A stretch of DNA of 64,000 nucleotides from positions 18,977,363 to 19,041,362 of the forward strand of contig NC_044005.1 of assembly GCF_900496995.4 (NCBI RefSeq), in the 5' to 3' direction. Within the stretch, counting starts at the first letter, position 1, and every line of letters begins with the position of its first letter. The translations under genes and the position numbers were made by a program. The notes below the pieces were generated by a model. The model searched no databases. It saw nothing but the letters and a program-made list of their open reading frames with translations, and was not told where the DNA came from. Of this stretch, positions 1-21,800 are shown in pieces. Source of the DNA: Aquila chrysaetos chrysaetos. Its lineage: Eukaryota > Chordata > Aves > Accipitriformes > Accipitridae.

Positions 1-1178
1 TTTGTGGTTTGGGTTTTTTTTCTTTTTTAACTGAAATACCATCATTGCAAATTTCTTTAGAACTGTTTGTCAAAAACACCTTTTAGAGAACTTCTTAGCA
101 CTTCAGAAAAACTGAACTGAAAATGAGAAATAAATAATTAAGAAAAGCCTATACAACTGAAATCATGTATTTGCTCATTATCAAAATTTGTGAATACCAG
201 ATTGCAGTTACAAACTATACTTTTTGGCAGATGCTTAGCTCATTATCACTCAGCTGTTGAACCACAGATCCAGCTTGCATCACCCAAGAGGATCATACAA
301 CAACAGGCAGGTTATTACTGCTTAAAGCTCATATACCAAACTTGCATCTTCATAATATTTTTAGTTCCTATGGATCCCTTCCCAGGAAAACAGCTACATA
401 GCCTATTGGAAGTTATACTCAAAAATAGTCTTTTTTTTTTTCTCCACTTCTTATCACAGTGGTAATACATAACCTATCAAGGAGAGTAAATTTTAAAGTG
501 CACTGCATGAAACAATCTAGTTCTCCCATATTTATCAAACTTCCACACTATCACTACACACAAGAAGACATACTTGTCAATTAATAGATATTTTAAATAT
601 TACTTCTATAGTCCTCTTCTACCACTGTGAGCAAGCGTTACTGAACTGAAAGGAGTGATCAGTTCACTTACCAATGAACTGCAACTACTCTTCCGAATTT
701 CTCTGCCAGAAACACTAAGACACCTTTTAGGACAAGGAATTAAGAATTTTACTAATATAATTAAAGTAATTTAGATTGATCAAAACAACATACCCTTTCA
801 TTTCTTGGTTAATACTGGTCAAGCAGTGTGATGTACACTAACAGTTCACAACACATACTGCTTATCACACAGGGAGGATGCAATTTTAGACCATCCAAAA
901 CATTCAATGAAATATCTGCCCTGCTGGCAAACTTCATGGAAGATGATTTTCTACAAAAGCTTGTATTATAATGGAAGCGTTCAAACTCACTGGAAAGAAT
1001 AAAAGTACTCTCATTTAAGATGAACACTGCTCACATCAACTTCAGCTAACTACCCTGTTCTATACTTGCAGGAAACAAGCCACCCAACTGATTCCCATTT
1101 ACAAAATAAATTCTAGTGATGCAAACTTTGATCTTTGCATCACATCTCTTTTCCAATCAGAAAGAGTCTCAGAGAAGG
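1..1178. other. Intergenic DNA downstream of CPSF2
   Basis: AT-rich single-copy-looking sequence with short T runs. Open frames here are short, lack splice context and match nothing I recognise. It lies beyond the likely 3' end of CPSF2. By synteny with human the next gene to the left would be SLC24A4, but no exon of it is visible. Confidence 0.6.
1174..1178. repeat. Left target-site duplication of solo LTR (GAAGG)
   Basis: GAAGG immediately before the LTR's first TG. The identical copy follows the terminal CA at 1755-1759, which fixes both element ends. Confidence 0.85.
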
Positions 1179-1754
1179 TGTCTTGGTTTCAGCTGGGATA
1201 GAGTTAATTGTCTTCCTAGTAGCTGGTATAGTGCTATGTTTTTGAGTTAGGATGAGAAGAATGTTCATAACACACTGACATTTTCAGTTGTTGCTAAGTA
1301 ATGTTTAGACTAAGTGAAGGATTTTTCAGCTTCTCATGCCCAGCCAGCAAGAAAGCTGGAGGGGCACAAGAAGTTGGCACAGGACACAGCCAGGACCTCT
1401 GACCCAAAATGGCCAAAGGGGTATTCCATACCATGTGACATCACATCTAGTATATAAACTGGGGGGAGTAGGGACAGGAAGGATTGCTGCTCGGGGACTA
1501 ACTGGGTGTCAATTGGTGGGTGGTAAGCAATTGAGTTGTGCATCACTTGTATATTCCAATCCTTTTATTATTACTATTGTAATTTTATTAGCATTATCAT
1601 TATTAGTTTCTTCTTTTCTGTTCTATTAAACCCTTCCTATCTCAACCCACGAGTTTTACTTCTTTTCCCAATTCTCTCCCCCATCCCACCTTGGGGGGGG
1701 AACAAGTGAGCGGCTGCGTGATGCTTAGTTGCTGGCTGGGGTTAAACCACCACA
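1179..1754 (+). mobile_element. Solo LTR of an avian ERVL-type endogenous retrovirus
   Basis: A 576-bp element that begins TGTCTTGGTTT and ends AAACCACCACA, so the two ends form an imperfect inverted repeat with TG...CA termini. A perfect 5-bp target duplication GAAGG flanks it (1174-1178 and 1755-1759). Inside are a TATA-like box (TATATAAA, 1451-1458) and a poly(A)-signal-like ATTAAA (1625-1630), which give plus-strand orientation. No internal retroviral region is next to it, so it is a solo LTR left by LTR-LTR recombination. The 5-bp duplication and the terminal sequence fit the ERVL-type LTRs that are abundant in bird genomes. The intact duplication suggests modest age. The family is assigned from memory. 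Confidence 0.85.
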
Positions 1755-1759
1755 GAAGG
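1755..1759. repeat. Right target-site duplication of solo LTR (GAAGG)
   Basis: Second copy of the 5-bp duplication, directly after the LTR's final CA. Confidence 0.85.
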
Positions 1760-3650
1760 TAAGACTTAAGACTGTTTAGAGTATTTTTAAAATTAAATTT
1801 CAACAGGCAATTTTAAAGATTCTTTTGATCTAGTTTCATTAGCCCAGTTTGAACTACCATTGGTTCCTTATGAAGTTTTCAGATCAAGACCTAAAATTGT
1901 TTACTGTTTATATTTCTTTATCAGATTTGACTGCGAGATCATCTTCCCCAGCACCATCTTTTTAAAACTACGAACACATCTGCAAAAGCCATGAAACAGA
2001 ATATTGCACAATGTTCAGATCCTTACAGTAAGATTTCTTTTGCCAAAGTCTCAAAAAATTTTAGTAGTTTTAAGTGTTTTTCCCCAGGCAATACACTCCC
2101 CTTTCCTAACTGAAATATTAATACATGTCATGCCTTATCAAAGAAATCTTGATTCAGCACAAAGTAAGTGTTTTAGGGTACAACCATCTATAACAATTAT
2201 TTAGATGGGGCAGAGGGGGCAAGGTTTGGGGTTGGTAGGGTGTCTCTTTGCTTGTTTATTCCAAATGAATAGGGTTTGACTGCAATTAAAAGCTAGTACA
2301 GATACAGGAGAATTCCCACTTTTCCAAACAAGTTTTACCAGCAAATAGATCTCAAATGCTCTCATAAGACTGTTACTCTGACTGAATGGAGTGCACACTA
2401 CCTTTCCATTAACAGCATATTTTGAGAAGTGGATCTGGTTAAGTCTAAATGTTGTCCAAGGAAGGAGAACAAGAAAGATTTTCAGCTTCACTTCACCTCC
2501 AATGTATGTACTGTCAAAGTAAAATGATTAAAAATGAGACTGTCACCCACCATAAAGTTATTTAACTTCAGGGTAAAGCTATATTTAGACAATGGGAACA
2601 GCTTAACAATTAATTCTAGAATTTTTTTATTATTATTATTGAAGAGTTCTGCTTCTACATTCCTTTAATCTTTTGAAATATGTCTTCATATTCTACTACA
2701 TAGGCACAGGAAGTAGAGAATACAAAAGCTAGGATTTACCCACAAATACTACAGACTTCGGGGATGAGGGAAGGCAAGTTTCCGCATTTCCTGTGTCTCC
2801 ACACCCCCTTGGCTCTTCTTAGCTGAGGAATCGGAATTATTCAAGACCCGCACAAAGAAATATTGTTAAATGGCCATTAAGCACCAAAACTAGGTTTGAC
2901 TGGAAGTTAATATGCTTGCCATTAAGAGCAATAGAGCAAAGAGTAAGAAATGGTACTCCTTATCAAATTTTTACTGCTAATGAAGAGAATGCAGAAGTCA
3001 GAAAATACAGCTTACAGTCCATGGCAGCACTGACATTTGTGGAGGTAAGGGGAAATGAATCTTTCCTTTCAGATACAAACAAGAACCAGATTAGTAACTC
3101 TGAAAATTACACAGAGAAGTTCAATTATTGTTGAAAGCAAATCACAGTTAAGAACAAAACAAACAAAAAGAGAAGAACAATAATAATATATCAGAGAACT
3201 GATAGCAGACTAGGCAAAATTCATGGGAATTTGCTTCAGTTCCACACTGCTTGCAAGTAATGAATGCATAGCCAAGGAGCACACCTGCCCCACAACGCAG
3301 CTGCAGCGTATGGTATGTTTACTACAGACTTCCTGTATTCCCCTGCATCCCTCTCACCGCCAGAATTGTCCACAAGCCCAGCTTTCCCCAGTCCCAGCAC
3401 TCAGATGACTACTATCGCCTTGCATATCAGCTTTCTAGGTCTGATTTCAAGCCACACATGCTGAATAGACTAAAAAAAGAAGTTAGCTGTTTTGCTCATA
3501 CTTGAGCCTTTTCCTTAGTGATGGCACTAATTTGGGGTTCTCCTCTTACCAGAAGGTAGAGGAATTTAGTGAATGATAACACCAAACTTTTGTTAAACTT
3601 AGCCGAATTTGAATCGGTAGGTTAAAAGCGCCAAACAAAACTGATAGAAA
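1760..3650. other. Intergenic DNA between solo LTR and CPSF2 3' end
   Basis: AT-rich sequence with a short (ATT)n run near 2627-2640. I see no recognisable gene, RNA or repeat family in it. Confidence 0.55.
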
Positions 3651-3674
3651 GGTTCATGATCACACTGTCTTGTC

Positions 3675-3680
3675 TTTATT
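3675..3680 (-). terminator. CPSF2: Candidate CPSF2 poly(A) signal (distal)
   Basis: TTTATT on the plus strand is AATAAA in the transcript. A T/G-rich stretch lies 30-50 nt downstream in the minus sense, as expected for a cleavage site. Alternative AATAAA copies are at 3733-3738 and 4367-4372. Confidence 0.4.
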
Positions 3681-4618
3681 CCTTTCTTAAAAACAGCACT
3701 ATTTTCAGTTTGATTTTCTAAGGGGTGTTTTCTTTATTAGTATGTTCCATGCAGGCATGTGTGATCTCTGCCCACCCTAAGCCCTCAAGTTAAAAAGTCC
3801 TAAGGCCAATATGATCATGTACAAAGTAATTCACTTTATAAAAGTTCATTTGTATCAGCAACAATAGGAATACAACAGTATTCACCAACAAGCATCCAGT
3901 AGCATGTAGATTTACATAGCATTGCTACAAAACAGCTACAAAGACAGAGCATTTCTACAAAGTTCTGGCTGCCAATATAATGGAAAATAAACATTTTTCT
4001 ACACTTAAAAAAAAAAAACAAAACCACCAAAAAAACCCAACACATTGAGCCATTCAGCCATTCCTAGCCAAGATTTTCTTTGTGTAACAAAATACATTCT
4101 CACTCACCATTAAATTTTAAAGTTTTTTACATTTTTAATATATATAGTTCTAGCAGTTTGGGTTTGGGGTTTTTTTTCCTGTGGCTTTGGTTTGTTTTGG
4201 TTTTTGTTTTTTTTTTAACACAGTCTTCAGTTTTGAGTTACTATTTTAAACAGAGTAAATAGTCTGTAGATCAAATAGAAAACTAATTGTCAAGAATGAA
4301 TTGTAAAGTAAATTACCTTTCCATTGATAGCCCACAGGGCTATTTTTTGCCACTTTTTCAAAAGGTTTTATTTAAACATACACACAGAAAGCACATATTA
4401 CATTGCTGTTGTATGTAAAAACAAGCAAGCAACCCTCCACTGCCAAGGCTGGTGGTTCATATGTGGACAGGGGAAAAAAAAGGATTAAATAAACTTGAGA
4501 GGCCATTTGTTTGCATAAGTTAATTTCTGAGAAATTAAGGCGCCCAAAACTGTGCTCAGGTTCACCTAAAAAGTAAGGTCAATTCCTAGCATCAGCAGCT
4601 ACAGTAAGTCCCACTGTC

Positions 4619-4679
4619 AACTAGAATGAAAAACTGGCACAAAACATGCAACTAGAATGAAATATGGCACAAAAGCATT
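4619..4679 (-). repeat. Imperfect tandem duplication, about 31 bp, two copies
   Basis: The unit AACTAGAATGAAA...GGCACAAAA occurs at 4619-4649 and again at 4650-4679 with a few changes. It lies within the inferred CPSF2 3'UTR. Confidence 0.6.
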
Positions 4680-5120
4680 AAATACATCACATGAGCTCAG
4701 ATTTCAAGATAAAGGATCTTCCTGAACTTGGCTCATGGCATTCTGAACAAACAGCAGTGGATGGATAAAGTACTTTGAAAGTATTAAAATCAGAACTCAG
4801 AAAAGATTTTATAGTTGGCATAATTTTGCAAAAGCTAGAAGTTACAAATCCTGTAAGTTTGTACAGAAGTTAATCTGAAGCAGACGATTACTGGATTTTA
4901 AACTGCCTGACAATATTATCCAGTCTTCTTAGAGTACCTTTCCAAAGTAATTTTTTGATCCTGCAGATTAATACTTTATATAGAATATGAAATGCTGTTC
5001 TGGAACAAATCAGTAAAATGGAGCAGATATGTTAAGATGTAGCCAGATTAACACTGGGGGAAAGTTTAGGTAGTCTAGCTTTTAACATGGGCTATTAAAA
5101 ATATACTTTAACTAACCTCA

Positions 5121-5300
5121 ATTTAAATAAAAAAAACCAACCAAAAACCAACCAACCAAAAAAACCCAAACAAACAAGAAACGCCCACAATCTCAAGACT
5201 GTCCCCTCAAAGTTACTAAAAAAAAAAAAAAAAAACCCACAAAAAAAAAGGAAAAAAAAAACCAAAACCAACCACACAGAACCCAAAAAACAAAACTAAA
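5121..5300 (-). repeat. Low-complexity A/C-rich tract (T/G-rich in the transcript)
   Basis: Runs of A broken by CC and CCA (AAAACCAACC-type) with almost no T or G on the plus strand. In the CPSF2 sense it reads as long T runs with GG interruptions. This is simple sequence and its apparent open frame is meaningless. Confidence 0.7.
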
Positions 5301-5686
5301 GAAAACCACAGTTCCCTATCTAATCTTGTTTTAGAACAGAAGAATGACTTTTATATATTTTGTACTCTTTGGCAGGGAATCTGTGAAATCAAAACACACC
5401 CTGACAAACTGAACCCTTCCTGAGAAGGGTTCACAGTCATAAAGTCATTTATAATGTGTTATGTGGGAGACAGCAAGTCATAACAGTCTGAAAATCAACA
5501 ACATGGAATGTACCAACAGATTTATGAAGAATGACAGTAGCAGTTATTTACATGTTCAGGATAGTTAATTATTCTTTATGAATTAGGTTTCCCCCATATA
5601 AATTAGAAAACTACAAAAAGTCAAAATTGGGAGAAATCCCCACTGTCTTTAAAAGTTCAAGTAAAAACATCTTTGCAGCACTTTCC

Positions 5687-17504
<11,818 letters not shown>

Positions 17505-17695
17505 CTAAACCAAGAGAAAAGTCTATTTATTTAGATCTAACTTCATACATTTCTGAGAATACACAGGATAACATGCATGAATATTGTTCAATACAGCTAC
17601 CGGATATCAATTAAGTCTCAGATAGTAACTTTTGATCGTTGTAGGTCTTTTGTTATTAGAAAGAGGGTTTTTTTAACAAGGAATAAAAAAAAAAA

Positions 17696-18860
17696 AAAAG
17701 GCTCACTAGGAGCCGTGCCGTTAACAGCGGCTCCCCCCGGGGGCGTGCGGGGCCACCGGGACATGGCGCATCCAGGGCTGTGGCCCCTCAAGCCCAGCGA
17801 CTGCCCGAGGCGGGCCGGGGGCTCCGCGCGGCGGCTCCAGCGCCCTGCCGGGCGCCGCCGCCGCGACCGCGGCCCGGCCCTGATGGGGCAAACCTCGCCG
17901 GCCGGGCCCGGCGTTAAGGGACCGAGCGCTGCGCCCACGCCAGTCCCGAGAGGAAGAGGAGAAAGAGGAAGATGAGGAAGAGAAGGGCGAGCTCGGCGAG
18001 GACAAGCCGAGCGCTTCACGCCTCAGCACCGGGCCGAGCCCGGCTCCCCGCGGGGAGGAGAGGGGCATTAAGCAGCAAGGGCTGGGGCCGGCCCGCAGCG
18101 CTGCCCCCCGAGGCGCCGCTGCCGCTACCGCTACCTGCCTCGCGGGCCGCCCGCGCGCCGGCCTCCCTCAAGCCCACCGGGGCCCGCGCCCGCCACCTCC
18201 ACCCCGTGCGGCACCCTCCGCCATCTTGCAGGAGGCGGGGAAGGGGAGGAGGAGGAGGAGGGAAGGTGGAAGGGTAACGGACGGCACCACCGCGAGGCCG
18301 CCGGGGGTGAGGGCCCTCCTCCCCCTCTCGCTGCGCAGCCGGTGGTCTCTCCCGGCCTGCTCGCGCCGCCCGTTGCCCTTGGTGCGGCCGCTGCGCGGGG
18401 CCCGTCGGCAGCGAGGAGCGGTACCGGCTGGGGCCCGCGCGGGGGGCGGGAGCAGCCGAGGGGGTGTTTCCGTGGTACCGGCGTCCGTCTGCGCCGGGGG
18501 AGCCTCGCCCTGTCCCCTGTCCCCTTCGGCCGGGACGCGGGGCCGGGGAGTGGGAGCGCCCCTCAGTCCCGGGGCTTTATGGCGCTCTTGCCCCCCGGGC
18601 ACGGGCGTGCGGGGGGCGGTCGGGTTCCCAGGCAGGCTGGGGGCAGCGTTTCTCCGCGCCCGGCGGGGCCGGGAGGCTGGCGGGGCCCTCCCGTGGGTCG
18701 GTACCGTGAGCGCCGGCCCGAGCCGCCATCGCGGGCGACGGAGGGAGGAGGGGCCGGGAGAGGTCAGGGCCTCCCGCCGTGCTCCCTCCCCCACACCGGC
18801 TCGGGTGTTCGGTGCGCCGCCGGCCCGCAGCGGCTGTGAGAGAAACGGCGCCGTTGGTGC
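17696..18860. promoter_or_regulatory. CpG island, bidirectional CPSF2/NDUFB1 promoter
   Basis: Abrupt change from AT-rich flanks to very GC- and CpG-rich sequence between the divergent CPSF2 and NDUFB1 genes. Both coding starts lie outside it (17438 minus, 19468 plus), so each gene should have a noncoding first exon here. A possible CPSF2 donor (CAG|GTAGCG on the minus strand) lies at about 18131-18137, and a possible NDUFB1 donor (GGGG|GTGAGG) at about 18306-18312. The long open frames seen on both strands here are a by-product of the high GC content. Exact start sites cannot be read from sequence. Confidence 0.85.
18219..18228. promoter_or_regulatory. YY1-type binding site near transcription starts
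   Basis: CGCCATCTTG, the reverse of the AAGATGGCG core bound by YY1. Such sites typically sit just downstream of start sites of housekeeping and respiratory-chain genes, which fits NDUFB1 or CPSF2 initiating within a few tens of bases. Inference from motif and position. Confidence 0.6.
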
Positions 18861-19467
18861 CTGTCCTCTGTAATTAGCATGGCGTTTTGAGCTCGCGGCT
18901 GTATGACTTCCTTGGTGTCTCTTGTAGCTTGCAGCAAGACGCTAATCTGGAAGGCTTCGGTTGGGTTGGAAAAGGCTCGCTGGGTTTTAGAAATGTCCGT
19001 TCTTCCTTATCTGTCAGTTCCCCACCGAATGTGCAGCGTATCTTTCAGCCTTGTTACAGATAGTAAAGCGTCTGTCTGCAGGAGTTGAGGTTATAAATGC
19101 ATTTGTAGCGTTTTACAGAACAGCAAACTTCTGCATTGCTAGAGTTACTTTAGTGGATAAATTACTCTAGGACATTTAACGGGAACTATTTCACCGGGGA
19201 TATCTTAAAAGAGATGTTCTGTTTCTTTTCCATTTTAGGATAAAATCCTATTTCCCAGGGCCAAGAGTTAGTGAGGATTATTTCTAAGAACCCTGTGTAC
19301 GGGTCTGTGAACAGCATGTGTCTTGTAGGAGGTGTTTGATGGCCTTCGTGTTTATTATGGTGTTGTAGGATCCTAGAAAGTGAGATTAAAGGTGCCAGGT
19401 GTGCAACAGTTTCCATGTATGGATCTATCAATAACTCTTACCTGTTACACTTTTCTTTCTAGGAGTC

Positions 19468-19607
19468 ATGGTGAATTTCGCCCAAGCTGTGCGTGATCAC
19501 TGGGTTCACATCCTTGTTCCCTTAGGATTTGTGATTGGATGCTATTTGGACAGAAGGAATGATGAAAAACTGTCTGCCTTCAGAAACAAGAGCTTACTAT
19601 ATAGAAG
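19468..19607 (+). CDS. NDUFB1: NDUFB1 coding exon 1
   Basis: Residues 1-47, including the transmembrane helix and [20 protein letters not shown]. The exon begins at 19463 with 5 nt of 5'UTR. Donor GTCTGC is a weak match to consensus. Confidence 0.95.
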
Positions 19608-20837
19608 GTCTGCTTTATGATGCCTCTTAAATATATATATAGTTACCTTGCAAAGTGCTTCTCTGTTTTTTTTGAGAGTCTTTAAGTATGACAAAAAAAA
19701 AATCAGTGATGCTGTCAAAATATTAAAGGGAAGAAAGCCCTAAAAATTTCAGAAAGCATACGTGAAGGGTCATACAATAGGTCACTAATGCCCTCTGAAT
19801 ATCAGGGCTTTAGGAGCCATCTTAGTCATTAAAGAAAGGATCATTAACTGCTGTCAAGTTCTTAGTCATGAAATGTGGAAACCATCATTTTCTTGCTCTG
19901 AAACTTCAGCAGGAAACACAGTGCTTGAATTTTAATTTTCAACTTTTCAGTGGATTATCAAAAGCTTCTGTCTTAATTTTAAAATTACCACAATGCATTT
20001 TAACTAATTATAAATTTGTGTCATTTAAAAATAATAAAGTTTTTTAAAATTAATACAACATCTATGTTGGCAACTGCTGTACCTTCACTGAAGGACGTGG
20101 TTATATACACTGAACACTTTGGGCTTAGTGGCTGACTTCTCCAGGAGAATTTAGATAACAATGCATTGTCTCATCTATGTCAGTTCTCCAAATTCTGTAT
20201 TAGACCATAGGGTTAACGAAACAGAAAAAAAAGATCATGCTGCATAGCATGGACTAATAGTAGGAATGTTATTTTCAGTTTGCAGGTAGATAATTTTTTT
20301 TTTTTTACTCTGGTCTCACCTAAATTAGTTCTGAGTAAGAAAGTAAGCTTACTACATAATCCACCCGACTGTTACATTAGCACTTTCCTTACTGCAGTTG
20401 CTGGTGAAGTTGGGCTGGTATTTCAGCATATTGCAAAAATCCCCTCTGCTTTCACACCTAGTTCTCTTCCCACCAACGCAGTGATTTTTTTTTATTTAAA
20501 AGAAGTAGAATTTTTCCTTTTGCATCCCATTATGTAAAAAGTGTGTTAACTCCTCGGAGATCAGCTGTTTTTTGCTTCCATTTAAATGAATGGGAGTTAA
20601 GAGGACTCAAGCCATTGAAGCTTTGGAAAGAAAAGAGGAAGGTTCTCAGTATCAGAAGGTTTTTAACTGACAACGATTGCAAGGAAAGATAAATTTATAC
20701 ATAACTCTGAAAATTAAGGTATTGTAGAATAATTAATTACATTTATTAGTAATTATTCTGCAAAAATTATCCTGATTTTAGTTTCTTTCTCTCCACACAG
20801 AGAGTTGAAGCCTGGTGAAGAAGTTACATGGAAATAA
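19468..20837 (+). CDS. NDUFB1: NDUFB1, NADH dehydrogenase 1 beta subcomplex subunit 1 (MNLL); two coding exons
   Basis: Exons 19468-19607 and 20801-20837 splice (AG|A within Arg47) to 58 aa starting [18 protein letters not shown] and ending [12 protein letters not shown], the usual length of this subunit. It is a small single-pass accessory subunit of mitochondrial complex I in the inner membrane, on the membrane arm, with no catalytic role. The hydrophobic segment [16 protein letters not shown] (12-27) is the membrane helix; there is no cleavable presequence. The start has a purine at -3 (GAGTCATGG), and its exon begins at 19463 after TTTCTTTCTAG, so the 5'UTR continues in an upstream exon in the CpG island. 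The gene is too short and split to stand out as an open frame. Confidence 0.96.
20726..20759. repeat. AT-rich inverted repeat in NDUFB1 intron
   Basis: AGAATAATTA (20726-20735) and its reverse complement (20750-20759), 14 bp apart, about 40 bp before the last NDUFB1 exon. Probably chance in AT-rich sequence. Confidence 0.4.
20801..20837 (+). CDS. NDUFB1: NDUFB1 coding exon 2 and stop
   Basis: Residues 47-58, (R)[14 protein letters not shown] at 20835-20837. The acceptor CTCCACACAG is preceded by a good pyrimidine tract. The 3'UTR continues to about 21140. Confidence 0.95.
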
Positions 20838-21113
20838 AGGCTGCTGATGAAATGGAAAATATTTTCGTTTGATTCCTCGTCGTATCTCACACGTTGAAAG
20901 ACTAGGATTATGGTTTTTATCTTGAGAGAATATGTAAAGCAACAGAAAAGGACACCTGCAATTCATCAGTGCTAGTTTAATTTCCAGTCTTACTTTTTGG
21001 AAGATGATTTAATTACATGACTAGTATATGTTCAGGAATTCCATTAGTCCATAAGTGTTGAGAAACTTTTGTCCCCAGAAGTCACACTCTGGAGCAGGGA
21101 GGGGGAATTATGT

Positions 21114-21119
21114 AATAAA
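21114..21119 (+). terminator. NDUFB1: NDUFB1 poly(A) signal
   Basis: AATAAA 276 nt after the stop, followed by a G/T-rich stretch (GTATGGTGTGGAG, about 21148-21160). Gives a short 3'UTR ending near 21135-21145, about 150 bp before the ATXN3 CpG island. Confidence 0.75.
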
Positions 21120-21688
21120 GAAAAACTGTGCAAAAATTACTGAACTGTATGGTGTGGAGTTCATGTATTTCTAGCTAATTTATGAACTCGCCTTGAAAGG
21201 AATACTTAACACGGACCCAGAATGTATGTGGTCGACGGTTGTTTGTTTTTTTTTCATTGAAGCGAAACAAGTTTGTTTCCAGATTCCCTGTGTAGCCGTG
21301 TCTGCCCGGAGCGGCAGCGAGAGGGGGGGCTGCGGCGGCGTTCCCGGGCGTGAGGAGGGGAAGGTGCTGAGAACAAGCAGGGAGCTGGCACTGCGGGGCG
21401 TTTGCTAAACTCGGTGACGCAGGGAAATCTGGCCTTCCCGAGGGAACGGGGCATTCGGGGCGCTCTAGAATTCGCGCCGACCACTCGAGGAGAACAGGCA
21501 ATACCCCTTCGTTTGCCGCCCTGCGGGCGCGGCCGCCCGCCCGGCACCGCGTAGGGCGGCAGGCCGGGGGCGGGAGTTGGCGGCCTATCAGCCCGGCGGC
21601 CTCCTTACCGACAGGGGGCGTCGCCACGACTGCCAGCCCTCGCGCCGGCCTCGTCCGGGCGGCCTAGCCCAGCAGGGGGACTGCGCGG

Positions 21689-21746
21689 ATTGGCTGCAGC
21701 GGGTCGTCGAGGAAGGGAAGGTTTGATTGGCTGGGGAGGACACGTG
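21689..21746 (+). promoter_or_regulatory. ATXN3: Two inverted CCAAT boxes plus E-box upstream of ATXN3
   Basis: ATTGGCTG at 21689 and ATTGGCTGG at 21726, spaced 37 bp, followed by CACGTG at 21741-21746. This is a typical NF-Y plus USF/TFE-type arrangement. The E-box lies only 31 bp upstream of the start codon, so it may be within the 5'UTR if the start site is upstream of it. Confidence 0.55.
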
Positions 21747-21776
21747 AGGCGGAGGCTGCTGCCGTTGGCAATAAAC

Positions 21777-21800
21777 ATGGAGTCAATCTTCCACGAGCGG
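21777..21800 (+). CDS. ATXN3: ATXN3 exon 1 (coding part)
   Basis: Residues 1-8, MESIFHER, then GTGAGT. The very short coding first exon, separated by a long first intron, is the layout I recall for human ATXN3. Confidence 0.95.

Larger units (their letters stand above)
3655..5686 (-). other. CPSF2: CPSF2 3' untranslated region (end uncertain)
   Basis: Sequence after the CPSF2 stop codon on the minus strand. AATAAA signals on the minus strand lie at 4367-4372, 3733-3738 and 3675-3680. The last is followed by a GT-rich stretch (minus sense TTTTGTTTGG), so a UTR of about 2 kb is the best guess, with a shorter form possible at 4367. It holds a perfect 9-bp hairpin (5410-5433), an imperfect 30-bp tandem duplication (4619-4679) and an A/C-rich tract (T/G-rich in the transcript) at 5121-5300. 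The end is inferred and not shown by transcripts. Confidence 0.5.

Noticed and set aside
1334-1629. Open frames inside the solo LTR
   Set aside because: An LTR of this kind carries regulatory sequence and no protein gene; the frames cross its TATA-like and poly(A)-like signals.
5095-5286. Minus-strand Phe/Trp/Gly-rich open frame
   Set aside because: Translation of a simple T/G tract in the CPSF2 3'UTR.
17577-18873. Several long overlapping open frames on both strands (up to 215 codons)
   Set aside because: They lie in the CpG island, where stop codons are rare. The predicted products are Arg/Pro/Gly/Ala-rich in all frames and match no family.
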